24,494 nucleotides of DNA from W2P13-069 sp051876105 (GTDB taxonomy: Bacteria > Actinomycetota > Coriobacteriia > Coriobacteriales > QAMH01), in contig JBJEHN010000085.1 of the NCBI GenBank assembly GCA_051876105.1, positions 1 to 24,494 on the forward strand, given 5' to 3'. Made by a program: the position numbers and the translations under genes. Under the pieces are notes generated by a model. The model was not told where the DNA came from and did no database searches. It worked only from the letters and a program-made list of their open reading frames with translations. Shown here piece after piece: positions 13,967 through 21,611 of the stretch; positions within the stretch are counted from its first letter, which is position 1, and each line of letters starts with the position of its first letter.

Positions 13967-14629
13967 CTAGTTCTCTTCTGCCGGCGCGGTGGCAGCTGCC
14001 GAGACCTGGGGCTGGAGCACCACCGTCACAACGAAGACCACGTCCGACTTGTCGTCTGTCTTGGCCATCGACACGCTCACAGACGCGACGATGTCCTTGT
14101 CCTCGAGCGTCTGCATCAGGCGCGAGACATCGTTGAGGCTCTTGTCCGAGAACTGCAGCTCGACAGTGTTGCCGCTCACGCGCGCCGCCTGCAGGTAGCC
14201 CAGCTGGGCGGCCGTGTTCTCCAGCAGCTTGATGACCTGCTCGCGGTCTGCCAGGCCGCGCTCGGTCTCTGTGAGGCCGGAGACGCCGATCTTGTCGTAC
14301 TCGGCCTGGACCTGGTCGTAGTCGGCGTTGGATGCTTGGAGGGTGGCGAGTTGGGACTGCGCCGCGGAGACGCGCGACTCAGCCTGCGAGGCGGCGCCCA
14401 TGACGTCGATGACCGCGAACTTGCAGAAGAGCACCGCCAACACGAACACGAGCACGAGCATCACGGCCGTGCGCGGCGTGAACTCCGTTGAGATGTCCGT
14501 GACGACGAGGTTGATGGAGGTCTTGCTGGGGTACTGGGCCGCCTTGGAGCCCTTGAGGCCCAGCTTCTTGAGGTCCTTGAGGTTCTTGGGGCTCAGGCCC
14601 TTGAGGCTGATCTCTTTGCTGAGGTTCAC
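13967..14629 (-). CDS. pilN: Type IV pilus assembly protein PilN-like
   Basis: The 220-residue bitopic protein has a basic, lysine-rich cytoplasmic N-terminus, the short KTSINLVVTD motif (36-45) that in PilN proteins docks onto PilM, one membrane helix (about 54-75), a coiled coil (about 80-115) and a periplasmic-type alpha/beta domain. It would form a heterodimer with PilO. The N-terminal extension before the INL motif is longer than in classical PilN. The GTG at 14629 has GGGAGAAG upstream and starts 15 bases after the pilM stop. Confidence 0.83.
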   Translation of the reverse strand: MNLSKEISLKGLSPKNLKDLKKLGLKGSKAAQYPSKTSINLVVTDISTEFTPRTAVMLVLVFVLAVLFCKFAVIDVMGAASQAESRVSAAQSQLATLQASNADYDQVQAEYDKIGVSGLTETERGLADREQVIKLLENTAAQLGYLQAARVSGNTVELQFSDKSLNDVSRLMQTLEDKDIVASVSVSMAKTDDKSDVVFVVTVVLQPQVSAAATAPAEEN

Positions 14630-14644
14630 CGCTTCTCCCTTCTG

Positions 14645-15652
14645 CTAGAGAGCGATGCCCACTGCGATGTCGCACTGGCGCAGCAGGTCTGCGGGCAGCT
14701 CCGAGGGGGGCAGGAGCTTGCAGATGTCGATGAGTTGGACGGGGATGTGCTCGTTGAGGGTCTCCATGAGCGGGGTGATGTTGGTGCCCCTCCCGCACAC
14801 GTGGACCGCCTCGAGGTCGCTGCTGGGGAAGTTGAAGTTGTAGAAGCTGACCACGCGGGCGATCTCTGTCGCCAGGCGGTCGTAGAGGTCCATGCAGGTG
14901 GGCAGGGTCTGCGCACCCTCGTAGTTGCTGAGCACGTAGGTGCGCGCCATGGCCGGGTCGATGTTGAGCGCGTCTGCGACGGCAGCGTTGAAGTTGGACG
15001 TGCCGAGGTCGATGAGGCGCATCATCTCGTAGCGGCCCTGGGGAAAGAGGTAGAGCCCCGTGTTGCGGTAGCCGATGTCGAGGAAGCAGTAGTCGCGCGG
15101 GGGCTCCCCTTCTGCAACGGGGTGGAGCTCCTGGTCGCGCGCGACGAGCTTGATGTAGGCCATGACGTCTGGCGCAGCGACCTTGAGGCGCAGGCCGGCG
15201 CGGCGCAGCATGGACGAGTAGCTCTCGATGACGTCCTTCTCGGCCGCGGCGGCGAGGAGGTCCATCTCGCGGGGCTTGCCGCCCTCGTCCTCCACCATGT
15301 CCAAAACCGCGTAGTCGAAGTTGTAACGGCCCTTGCCCTCCGCGATGTAGTCGCGGAACTCGTAGGGCAGGTTGAGCTCGAGCTGGTCGACGGTCATGGC
15401 GGGCATGGTCACGCGGCGCATGAGGACGTCCGAGGGATGCAGGGCGATCGCGCAGTCGCGGGCGGAGATCTTGTTCTCCTTGAGCGCGGCCTTGATGACG
15501 TCCGACATCGCCTCGAAGGAGGTGATGCGACCGTCGCGCACGAGGCCGTCGGGCAGCTCGCACAGCACAGCTTGGACTACCTGCTGGCCGTCTAAGACGG
15601 CGAGCTTGGCATGCCCCGTGCCGATGTCGATGCCGATACACTGCTTTGCCAT
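14645..15652 (-). CDS. pilM: Type IV pilus actin-like ATPase PilM
   Basis: The 335-residue cytoplasmic protein has the actin/FtsA-like fold of PilM: phosphate-binding IGIDIGTGHAKLAVLD (6-21), LPYEFRDYI in the central region, a second phosphate-binding strand FLDIGYRNTGLYLF, and HVCGRGTNITPL near the C-terminus. PilM binds the N-terminus of PilN and forms the cytoplasmic ring of the type IV pilus alignment complex. The ATG at 15652 follows GAGGA. A promoter lies about 70 bases upstream, separating pilMNO from the prepilin peptidase gene. Confidence 0.93.
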   Translation of the reverse strand: MAKQCIGIDIGTGHAKLAVLDGQQVVQAVLCELPDGLVRDGRITSFEAMSDVIKAALKENKISARDCAIALHPSDVLMRRVTMPAMTVDQLELNLPYEFRDYIAEGKGRYNFDYAVLDMVEDEGGKPREMDLLAAAAEKDVIESYSSMLRRAGLRLKVAAPDVMAYIKLVARDQELHPVAEGEPPRDYCFLDIGYRNTGLYLFPQGRYEMMRLIDLGTSNFNAAVADALNIDPAMARTYVLSNYEGAQTLPTCMDLYDRLATEIARVVSFYNFNFPSSDLEAVHVCGRGTNITPLMETLNEHIPVQLIDICKLLPPSELPADLLRQCDIAVGIAL

Positions 15653-15720
15653 AAACTGTCCTCACCTGCGCATCAAGTGGCGTGTTCCTCGTTGGGCCCG
15701 TGTTTTGGACCTGATGAGCC

Positions 15721-15747
15721 ATTATAGGACAGAGCCGCAGCTCGCAA
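15721..15747 (-). promoter_or_regulatory. Promoter of pilMNO
   Basis: A perfect TATAAT (15726-15721, minus strand) is preceded at 15-base spacing by TTGCGA (15747-15742), a partial -35. The predicted start near 15714 gives a leader of about 60 bases to pilM. Just upstream lies a 14-base near-palindrome, CAAAGG-CT-CCTTTG (15752-15765), which might be a regulator site or a weak stem ending the upstream transcript. Confidence 0.5.
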
Positions 15748-15805
15748 CCTTCAAAGGCTCCTTTGCTACACGCGCATCGTTTCACACATGCATTGAATCG
15801 GGCGT

Positions 15806-16693
15806 TCAGAGAAAGAGGCCGAGGTAGGCGTCGAGGGCCGGGCCGCCGAAAAGCAGGGTGAGCCACACCGCCGCCGAGATGGCCGGCCCGAAGGGGAAGG
15901 CCCGCGGCGCAGGGGCCTGGGGGTCTCCCTGGGGGTGGGCCTTCGCCCAAGCAACGTTGAAGAGCAGGCCCAGCACGCAAGACACCAGCAGGTTGAGCAC
16001 GCTGGCGGCAAGGCCCAAGTAGAGCCCCGCCATGAAGATGAGCTTGAGGTCGCCGCCACCCAGCCCCACCTTGCCGGTGAGGGCCTCGAAGGCGATGCTG
16101 AAGAGCAGCAGCGCCCCGGCAACGCCGAACGCGCCGGCTGCGGCGTCTGCCGCCACGGCTGCAGCGGGGCTGCCCAGCCACCCGGAGAAAAGGCTGCCCA
16201 GGCCCGTGCCCTGGGCCGGCAACCCGTAGAACGCGAAGCTCACCGCCCACACCGCGATGCCCGCGACGATGAAGCCGTTGGGGATGATGTAGCTGTCGAA
16301 GTCGACGAGCGAGAGGCCCAGCAGCAGGCAGCCCAGCGCGCACAGCGCCAGGGCATAGACGGAAAGGCCGTAGACCCAGACCACCGAGGCGAAGTAGGAG
16401 GCCAGCAGCAGCTCGGCGAGCGTGTAGCGCGCGGAGATGGGCTCGCCGCAGTAGCGGCACCTGCCCCTCAGGAACAGCCAGCTCAGCACTGGGACCAGGT
16501 CGAGCGCCCCCAGCTCGTGGTTGCATACGGCGCAATGGCTGCGCCCCTTCCAGGGGCTCTCACCGTGCACCAGCCTCCAGGCCAGGCAGTTCACAAAGCT
16601 CCCGAAGACCGCTCCCCAGACAGCCGCCAGCAGCAGCACCGCGGCGGCAAGCGGCGCAGAAAGCGCCATGAGCTCGTGCATGTCAAGCAGCAT
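15806..16693 (-). CDS. pilD: Type IV prepilin leader peptidase (A24 family)
   Basis: The 295-residue polytopic enzyme cleaves prepilin leader peptides after Gly and usually N-methylates the new N-terminus. The N-terminal domain has FGSFVNCLAWRL (30-41) and the zinc-binding pairs C54-x2-C57 and C79-x2-C82, indicating a methyltransferase-type bifunctional enzyme. The aspartyl protease residues are in LVDFDSYIIPN (129-139) and GGGDLKL (212-218, D215). The sequence between them (about 160-195) is Ala/Gly-rich and longer than usual. The ATG at 16693 follows GGAGGAAGG, 21 bases after the prepilin gene that is its probable substrate. Confidence 0.95.
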   Translation of the reverse strand: MLLDMHELMALSAPLAAAVLLLAAVWGAVFGSFVNCLAWRLVHGESPWKGRSHCAVCNHELGALDLVPVLSWLFLRGRCRYCGEPISARYTLAELLLASYFASVVWVYGLSVYALALCALGCLLLGLSLVDFDSYIIPNGFIVAGIAVWAVSFAFYGLPAQGTGLGSLFSGWLGSPAAAVAADAAAGAFGVAGALLLFSIAFEALTGKVGLGGGDLKLIFMAGLYLGLAASVLNLLVSCVLGLLFNVAWAKAHPQGDPQAPAPRAFPFGPAISAAVWLTLLFGGPALDAYLGLFL

Positions 16694-16714
16694 AGGGTGC
16701 CTTCCTCCAGCGGC

Positions 16715-17179
16715 TCAGCCCTGCGAGAGCGGCGAGACCGGGACCCAGCCCAGCTCGAGCTCCATCCCGCTGCGCTGCACCTGGACCACGCAGCTGTTCT
16801 TGGGCACGGAGCAGATTGTCTTGCCGATGACCAGCGAGGTCGACTCGTTGTAGCCGCGGGGCATCTTCTCGACCAGGACGTTGGCGCCCTTGTCGTAGTA
16901 CACGGTGATGGTGCCGAGCGCGTCTGTGTGCGCGGCGTGCTCGGGGCTGTCGCCCCCGGGGCAGCCCGGCAGCAGGCACGCCCCGGCAACCGAGACCTGG
17001 GCCAGGTCCTCGGCAGAGCGCATAGTCCCGGAGTCGTCTCCCGTGCGGAAGAGCCCCAGCGCAAAGCCGCCCAGGGCCACCGCAACCACGACGGCAACGG
17101 CAGCGATGCCGACGATGCACAGCAGCTCGACGCGCGAAAGGCCCCTGTTGTCCCGTACTACTCTCATGGCAGCCAGCAT
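16715..17179 (-). CDS. Type IV prepilin-like protein
   Basis: The 154-residue protein begins with a class III prepilin signal: a short basic leader, then RG|LSRVELL (cleavage after G13), E18 at position +5, and a 22-residue hydrophobic stem. Leu at +1 instead of Phe/Met is unusual but tolerated. The globular part contains two cysteine pairs (C68/C73 and C123/C130), possibly disulfides, and few repeats, so it is probably a minor pilin or pseudopilin. Start candidates are ATG 17179 (3 bases after the metH stop) and ATG 17167; the first is listed. The prepilin peptidase gene follows directly. Confidence 0.82.
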   Translation of the reverse strand: MLAAMRVVRDNRGLSRVELLCIVGIAAVAVVVAVALGGFALGLFRTGDDSGTMRSAEDLAQVSVAGACLLPGCPGGDSPEHAAHTDALGTITVYYDKGANVLVEKMPRGYNESTSLVIGKTICSVPKNSCVVQVQRSGMELELGWVPVSPLSQG

Positions 17180-17182
17180 ACC

Positions 17183-19783
17183 CTATCCGCGCTGCGCGAA
17201 GTGCGACTCGGCGATGCGCGCGCTGGCCGCAGCATCCTTGGCGTAGTAGTCAGCGCCCATCTGGTGCGCGTAGTCCTCGGTGAGGACGGCGCCGCCCACC
17301 ATGACCTCGACCTGCGGCTCCTCGCGGCGCAGCAGCTCGACGGTCTCCTCCATGGCCTTGACGGTGGTGGTCATGAGCGCGGAGAGCCCCACCAGGGTCA
17401 CCCCGTGCTCGCGCACCGCGGCGAGCACCGCCTCCGGGGCCACGTCGCGCCCCAGGTCGATCACGGTGAAGCCGTAGTTCTCCAAGAGCATCTTCACGAT
17501 GTTCTTGCCTATGTCGTGGATGTCGCCCTTGACGGTGGCGACTATCACGCGCTTCTCGCCCGCAGCAGCACCCTGCCCGGGCTCGGCCCCCAAGCGCTCC
17601 TTGACCACGTCGAAGCCCGCCTTCACCGCCTCTGCCGAGGCCATGAGCTGTGGGAGGAAGTACGTGCCCGCGTCGAAGCGGCGCCCCACCTCGTCGAGGG
17701 TGGGGATCAGCAGCCCGTCGATCACGTCGAGCGGGCTGTGCTGCTCCAGCAGCGCGCAGACGGCGGCGGCCATGGGCTGGGCGCGGCCGCTGAGGATGAG
17801 CTCTTGCACCTGGACGGCCTGTTGGGCGCTCGTCTCGAAGGCTGCGGGCAGCGGCAGGGCCCCGGCTGCCTTCGGGGCGGGCGCCTCCTGCTCCCGGGCG
17901 CTTGCAGGCAGCTCACCGGGTTGCAGGCCGGCAGCCTGGCAGATGAGCTGCAGGCCGCGCTCCAAAAGCTCGCCGTCGACAGCAGCTCCCGCCGGCGCCT
18001 CGTAGGGGTCGGGCTGCTCGGCGCAGCGCTCGATGTAGCTGCGGGCACCGCGGTCCTGGCCCGTGATCACGCGATGGCAGGCCACGGCGTCGCGGTAGCG
18101 GGCGGCGTTGGGGTTGAGGATGGGCAGGTCCAGGCCCGCCCCCAGCGCCGCAGAGAGGAAGCTGCCGTTCATCAGGGGGCGCTGCGGCAGCCCGAAGCTG
18201 ATGTTAGAGACGCCCAGCGTGGTCCTCACCCCCAGGCGCTCCTTGACCATGCGGATGGCGGCCAGGATCTCGCGGGCTTCGTCTTGGTTGGTGGCAACGG
18301 CCATGGTCAGGCAGTCGATGACCACGTCGCAGCGCGGGATGCCCATCTGCTCGGCAGCCTCGACGATGCGCTGCGCGATGGCAAAGCGCCCCTGCGCGCT
18401 TGCAGGGATGCCGTCCTCGTCGAGCGTCAGGCCGATCACGGCGGCGCCATAGCGCTTGGCGATGGGCAGGATCGCCTCGAGGCTCTCGCGCTTGCCGTTG
18501 ACGGAGTTGATCAGGGGCTTGCCGGCATAGCCGCGCACAGCGCGCTCGACAGCCTCCGGGTCGCTGGAGTCGATGACCAGCGGCAGGGTGCAGGTGGCCT
18601 GCAGGCGCTGCACGGCGGCGTCGAGCACCGCGGGCTCGTCCAGGCCGGGCAGGCCCACGTTCACGTCGAGCACGTCTGCCCCGTAGCCCTGCTGGCCCAC
18701 GGCCTCGCCCACCAGGTAGTCGAGATCCCCCTCTTGGAGCGCGGCCTTGAGCTTGGGCTTGCCCGTGGGGTTGATGCGCTCGCCGATGACGGCGATGTCT
18801 GCGCTGCCGGCGGGGAGGAGCACTGCCTCCTGGGCGCTGGTCACCACGAAGTCCGCAGGCGGCTCGCGGCGCACAGGGCTGCCCTTGCGCTGCACCAGCG
18901 CGGTGAGCTGGGCGATGAAGGCAGGGCTGGTCCCGCAGCAGCCGCCGACGACCACCGCCCCCGCGTCCACGATGCCCTCCATCGCCTGGGCGAACTCCTG
19001 CGGTGTGACGTCGAAGACGGTCTCGCCGTCAACGATGCGCGGTAGCCCCGCGTTGGGCTGCACCATGAGGGGCACGCGGCAGGTGCGTGCCAGCTGCTCC
19101 ACAACAGCGCCCATCTGGGCGGGCCCCAGCGAGCAGTTGGTCCCCACCGCGTGGGCGCCCAGGGCAGAGAGCGTCGCCGCTGCAACGGCGGGCGTGGTGC
19201 CCAGGAAGGTGCGGCCGTCCTCCTCGAAGGTCATGGTCACGAACACGGGCAGCGGGCTGTTCTCGCGGCAGGCGAGCACAGCGGCCTTGGCCTCGCGCAG
19301 GTCCGAGACGGTCTCGATCGCCAGGATGTCGCAGCCGGCCGCTTGCGCGGCGCGCGCCTGCTCGGCGAAGAGCTCATAAGCCTCTTGGAACGAGAGCTCC
19401 CCCATGGGCTCGAGCAGCGCCCCCAAGGGTCCGATGTCGCCGGCAACGTAGCGCGCCCCGGCATCGCGCGCACAGCGCGCGGCAGCGGCGAAGACCTCCT
19501 CCACGCCGGCGCGCCCGGCGAGCTTGAGTCTATTGGCGCCGAAGGTGTTTGTGGTGATGACCTGGGCCCCCGCCTCCACGTAGGCGCGGTGAATCGCGGT
19601 GATGGCGGCGGGCTCGCTCAGGTTGAGCAGGTCGGGGACCACCCCGGGGGCCGCCAGGCCGGCGGCCTGCATCATCGTGCCCATGGCCCCGTCCATCACC
19701 AGGAACGCCTCGCCCCTCAGCACGGCCTCCAGGTACCCGTCTTTGATGCTCAGCCCCTCCAGGGGGTCGAAGGCAGAGCCCAT
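17183..19783 (-). CDS. metH: Cobalamin-dependent methionine synthase, core without reactivation domain
   Basis: The 866-residue enzyme transfers a methyl group from 5-methyltetrahydrofolate via cobalamin to homocysteine. The homocysteine module (about 20-305) has zinc ligands C217 (GTNCSLGP), C282 and C283 (GGCCGTS). The pterin module (about 325-600) has VIGERINPTGKP and VIDSSD. The cobalamin cap (about 650-740) and Rossmann module follow, with DIHDIGKN (754-761; H756 is the lower cobalt ligand). The protein stops near residue 866, so the C-terminal AdoMet/reactivation domain of the 1,200-residue type is absent. That function is supplied by the upstream gene, 3 bases away. It depends on cobalamin, matching the B12-type uptake genes at the left end. 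Confidence 0.96.
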   Translation of the reverse strand: MGSAFDPLEGLSIKDGYLEAVLRGEAFLVMDGAMGTMMQAAGLAAPGVVPDLLNLSEPAAITAIHRAYVEAGAQVITTNTFGANRLKLAGRAGVEEVFAAAARCARDAGARYVAGDIGPLGALLEPMGELSFQEAYELFAEQARAAQAAGCDILAIETVSDLREAKAAVLACRENSPLPVFVTMTFEEDGRTFLGTTPAVAAATLSALGAHAVGTNCSLGPAQMGAVVEQLARTCRVPLMVQPNAGLPRIVDGETVFDVTPQEFAQAMEGIVDAGAVVVGGCCGTSPAFIAQLTALVQRKGSPVRREPPADFVVTSAQEAVLLPAGSADIAVIGERINPTGKPKLKAALQEGDLDYLVGEAVGQQGYGADVLDVNVGLPGLDEPAVLDAAVQRLQATCTLPLVIDSSDPEAVERAVRGYAGKPLINSVNGKRESLEAILPIAKRYGAAVIGLTLDEDGIPASAQGRFAIAQRIVEAAEQMGIPRCDVVIDCLTMAVATNQDEAREILAAIRMVKERLGVRTTLGVSNISFGLPQRPLMNGSFLSAALGAGLDLPILNPNAARYRDAVACHRVITGQDRGARSYIERCAEQPDPYEAPAGAAVDGELLERGLQLICQAAGLQPGELPASAREQEAPAPKAAGALPLPAAFETSAQQAVQVQELILSGRAQPMAAAVCALLEQHSPLDVIDGLLIPTLDEVGRRFDAGTYFLPQLMASAEAVKAGFDVVKERLGAEPGQGAAAGEKRVIVATVKGDIHDIGKNIVKMLLENYGFTVIDLGRDVAPEAVLAAVREHGVTLVGLSALMTTTVKAMEETVELLRREEPQVEVMVGGAVLTEDYAHQMGADYYAKDAAASARIAESHFAQRG

Positions 19784-19786
19784 CGC

Positions 19787-20575
19787 TCAGCCCCTCTCTC
19801 TCGACTCGCGGCAGGTGGTCCCCCTCTGCCGGTAACAGCAGTACTCGCGCGCAGCACAGAGCTCGCACGGCTCGACAGCGCTGTCGCCTGCCCCCGGCTC
19901 GAAGAGCCCGAGGATGGCGGTCACGCTCTTGGTGGGCGTCAGGAAGCAGTTCTCTGTGACGGCCATCCCTGTGGCGCGCATGGCGTCGAGCGCCTCGAGC
20001 AGGGCAGGCTGCACAGAAAGCGGCAGGTCGCCGTACCCCGGGCTGAAGCGCGCGCGGGCCTCGAGCCCCAGCGTGCGCGCCTCCTCGCCCAGCAGCTCCT
20101 GGACCGCCTGCGCCCCAGCCTCCGCCAGAGACGAGGCGCAGCAGTCGTAGAGCATCTGGTCGAGCGCGCTCAGCGCCCCGCGCCGGCGCAGCTCGCGGTC
20201 GCAGCCCTGCCCCAGCGTGCAGGCGAAGAGCGCCACCTTCTGCGCGCCCTTGAGGTGGCGCGCGATGTCCGCCCCCTCCAAGACCAGCCCGCTGCCCGCG
20301 AGCACCACCTGGGGCACGAGCTCGCCAAAGCGGCGGGAGGCGTCGATGTCCTCGATGCGCCAGGTGTAGAGGACCTGGTTGTCCTCCTCGCAGCTGCACG
20401 CGGCCTCTTCCAGGCGCTGCTTGAGCGCAGCGTCGATCTCCTGGCCCGCATAGCCCAGGTACATGAGCGCGTCTTCGCGGTCGACCCGCGCACGCAGCTT
20501 GCCACGCCCCACGCTCACCGTGGAGCCCGCGGCTGCCAGGGCCGCCAAGACGTCGAAGCCGCTCTCGCCGCTCAC
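19787..20575 (-). CDS. Free-standing MetH activation-domain protein
   Basis: The 262-residue protein matches the vitamin B12-dependent methionine synthase activation domain. RFSPGYGDLPLS (176-187) corresponds to the AdoMet-binding RPAPGYP segment, and TPTKSVTAILG (213-223) closes the fold. It would reductively methylate oxidised cob(II)alamin of MetH using AdoMet. A cysteine-rich tail (C237, C240, C246, C247, C255) could bind zinc or an iron-sulfur cluster and may accept electrons; this is inference. The GTG at 20575 starts 13 bases after metF with GGGGG upstream, and the stop lies 3 bases before metH. Confidence 0.9.
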   Translation of the reverse strand: MSGESGFDVLAALAAAGSTVSVGRGKLRARVDREDALMYLGYAGQEIDAALKQRLEEAACSCEEDNQVLYTWRIEDIDASRRFGELVPQVVLAGSGLVLEGADIARHLKGAQKVALFACTLGQGCDRELRRRGALSALDQMLYDCCASSLAEAGAQAVQELLGEEARTLGLEARARFSPGYGDLPLSVQPALLEALDAMRATGMAVTENCFLTPTKSVTAILGLFEPGAGDSAVEPCELCAAREYCCYRQRGTTCRESRERG

Positions 20576-20588
20576 AGCCGCCCCCGCC

Positions 20589-21518
20589 CTAGCCGCGGAC
20601 GGCCTCGGCGGCCTTGAGGCGCTGCTTGACCACCGCCGCCACCTGGGGGCGGTTCATGGTGTAGAGGTGCAGGCCGTCGACGCCGTGGGCTGCCAGGTCC
20701 ACCAGCTGGGCGGCAGCGTAGTCGATGCCCGCCTGCAGCAGGGCCTCCTTGTCGTCCTCGTACTTGGCAAGCAGCTTGACGATGGGCGCAGGCAGGCTCG
20801 CCCCGCACATGAAGACCATGCGCTGCACCTGCTTCTTGCTCATGAAGGGCATGACACCGCAGCTGATGGGTGCGGTGATGCCCGCAGCCACGGCGTCCTC
20901 CCTGAAGCGGTAGAACAGCGAGTTGGTGAAGAAGAGCTGGGTGACGAAGAAGTCCGCACCGGCATCCTGCTTGGCCTTGAGGTGCTCGATGGTGGTCTTG
21001 GGGTCGTCGCAGTCGATGTGGCCCTCGGGGTAGGCCGCCGCGCCAACGCAGAAGCCCTGCTCCTTGAGGTAGGCCACGAGGTCCTTGGCAAGCTCGAACT
21101 CCCCGGGCTTGGACGAGGGCGTGACGTCGCCGCGCACGGCGAGCACGTTCTCGATGCCGCGCTCGCGCATGTCCTCCACGGCGCGCTCCAGGTCAGCGCG
21201 CGTGGTGTTGATGCAGGTGAGGTGCGCCATGCTGGGGACCTTGAACTCGTCTTGGATGAGCGAGGAGACCTGGTTGGTGGCGTTGTAAGAGCGCCCGTCG
21301 CTGCCCGAGCCGCCCGCGGAGTGCGTGACGGAGATGTAGTCGGGCTGCAAGGGCGCCAGCACGCTAGCCACCGCGCGTGCGCTCTCGTCGCTCAACTCGC
21401 CACGCGGCGGAAAGATCTCGAAGCTCAGCACCTGCTTGCCGCGCGCTTTGGCAGAGGCGTAGATGTCGCAGATACGGCGGGAGGGCCCGCTGGCTGCGGG
21501 GTTTGCGTTGTCATTCAT
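20589..21518 (-). CDS. metF: 5,10-methylenetetrahydrofolate reductase
   Basis: The 309-residue TIM-barrel flavoenzyme makes 5-methyltetrahydrofolate, the methyl donor for MetH. Hallmarks are LSFEIFPPRGE (E in FEIFPP is the catalytic Glu), YISVTHSAGGSG, HLTCI, LAVRGD, FVTQLFF and GVMPF. The ATG at 21518 is preferred over a TTG directly upstream because AAAGGA lies 8 bases before it. A 90-base G/C-rich gap separates it from the iron-sulfur protein gene; the activation protein follows by 13 bases. The adjacent iron-sulfur gene suggests that reduced ferredoxin-like carriers, not only NADH, may feed this enzyme. Confidence 0.95.
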   Translation of the reverse strand: MNDNANPAASGPSRRICDIYASAKARGKQVLSFEIFPPRGELSDESARAVASVLAPLQPDYISVTHSAGGSGSDGRSYNATNQVSSLIQDEFKVPSMAHLTCINTTRADLERAVEDMRERGIENVLAVRGDVTPSSKPGEFELAKDLVAYLKEQGFCVGAAAYPEGHIDCDDPKTTIEHLKAKQDAGADFFVTQLFFTNSLFYRFREDAVAAGITAPISCGVMPFMSKKQVQRMVFMCGASLPAPIVKLLAKYEDDKEALLQAGIDYAAAQLVDLAAHGVDGLHLYTMNRPQVAAVVKQRLKAAEAVRG

Positions 21519-21611
21519 CAATGCGGTCCTTTCAACACTCGTTGCTGTTCACAGGCTGCGCGGCGCCTGGCGGGAGGGAGGGTGCCGGAGGGGGCGGCGC
21601 GCACCTGCGGC
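21519..21611. other. Gap between iron-sulfur gene and metF
   Basis: About 90 very G/C-rich bases with several short self-complementary runs (for example GGCGCC). They contain the metF ribosome binding site but no clear promoter, T-tract terminator, or SAM or cobalamin riboswitch element. Read-through from the upstream gene is the simplest view. Confidence 0.4.

Noticed and set aside
12212..14491. 759-residue open frame on the plus strand
   Set aside because: It is antisense to the aminotransferase, pilO and pilN, which have recognisable motifs and ribosome binding sites; composition is shadow-like.
15752..15765. Near-palindrome CAAAGG-CT-CCTTTG as a regulator operator
   Set aside because: It lies just upstream of the pilM promoter and is symmetrical, but a single 14-base site without a second copy or a known regulator cannot be called an operator.
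15935..19045. 1,036-residue open frame on the plus strand
   Set aside because: It runs antisense through prepilin peptidase, prepilin and metH, all with clear motifs. The translation is Ala/Gly/His/Arg/Glu-rich without domains, typical of GC-rich shadow frames.
21519..21611. SAM or cobalamin riboswitch, or separate promoter, before metF
   Set aside because: No conserved riboswitch core, no T-tract terminator and no convincing -10/-35 pair was seen in the 90-base gap.
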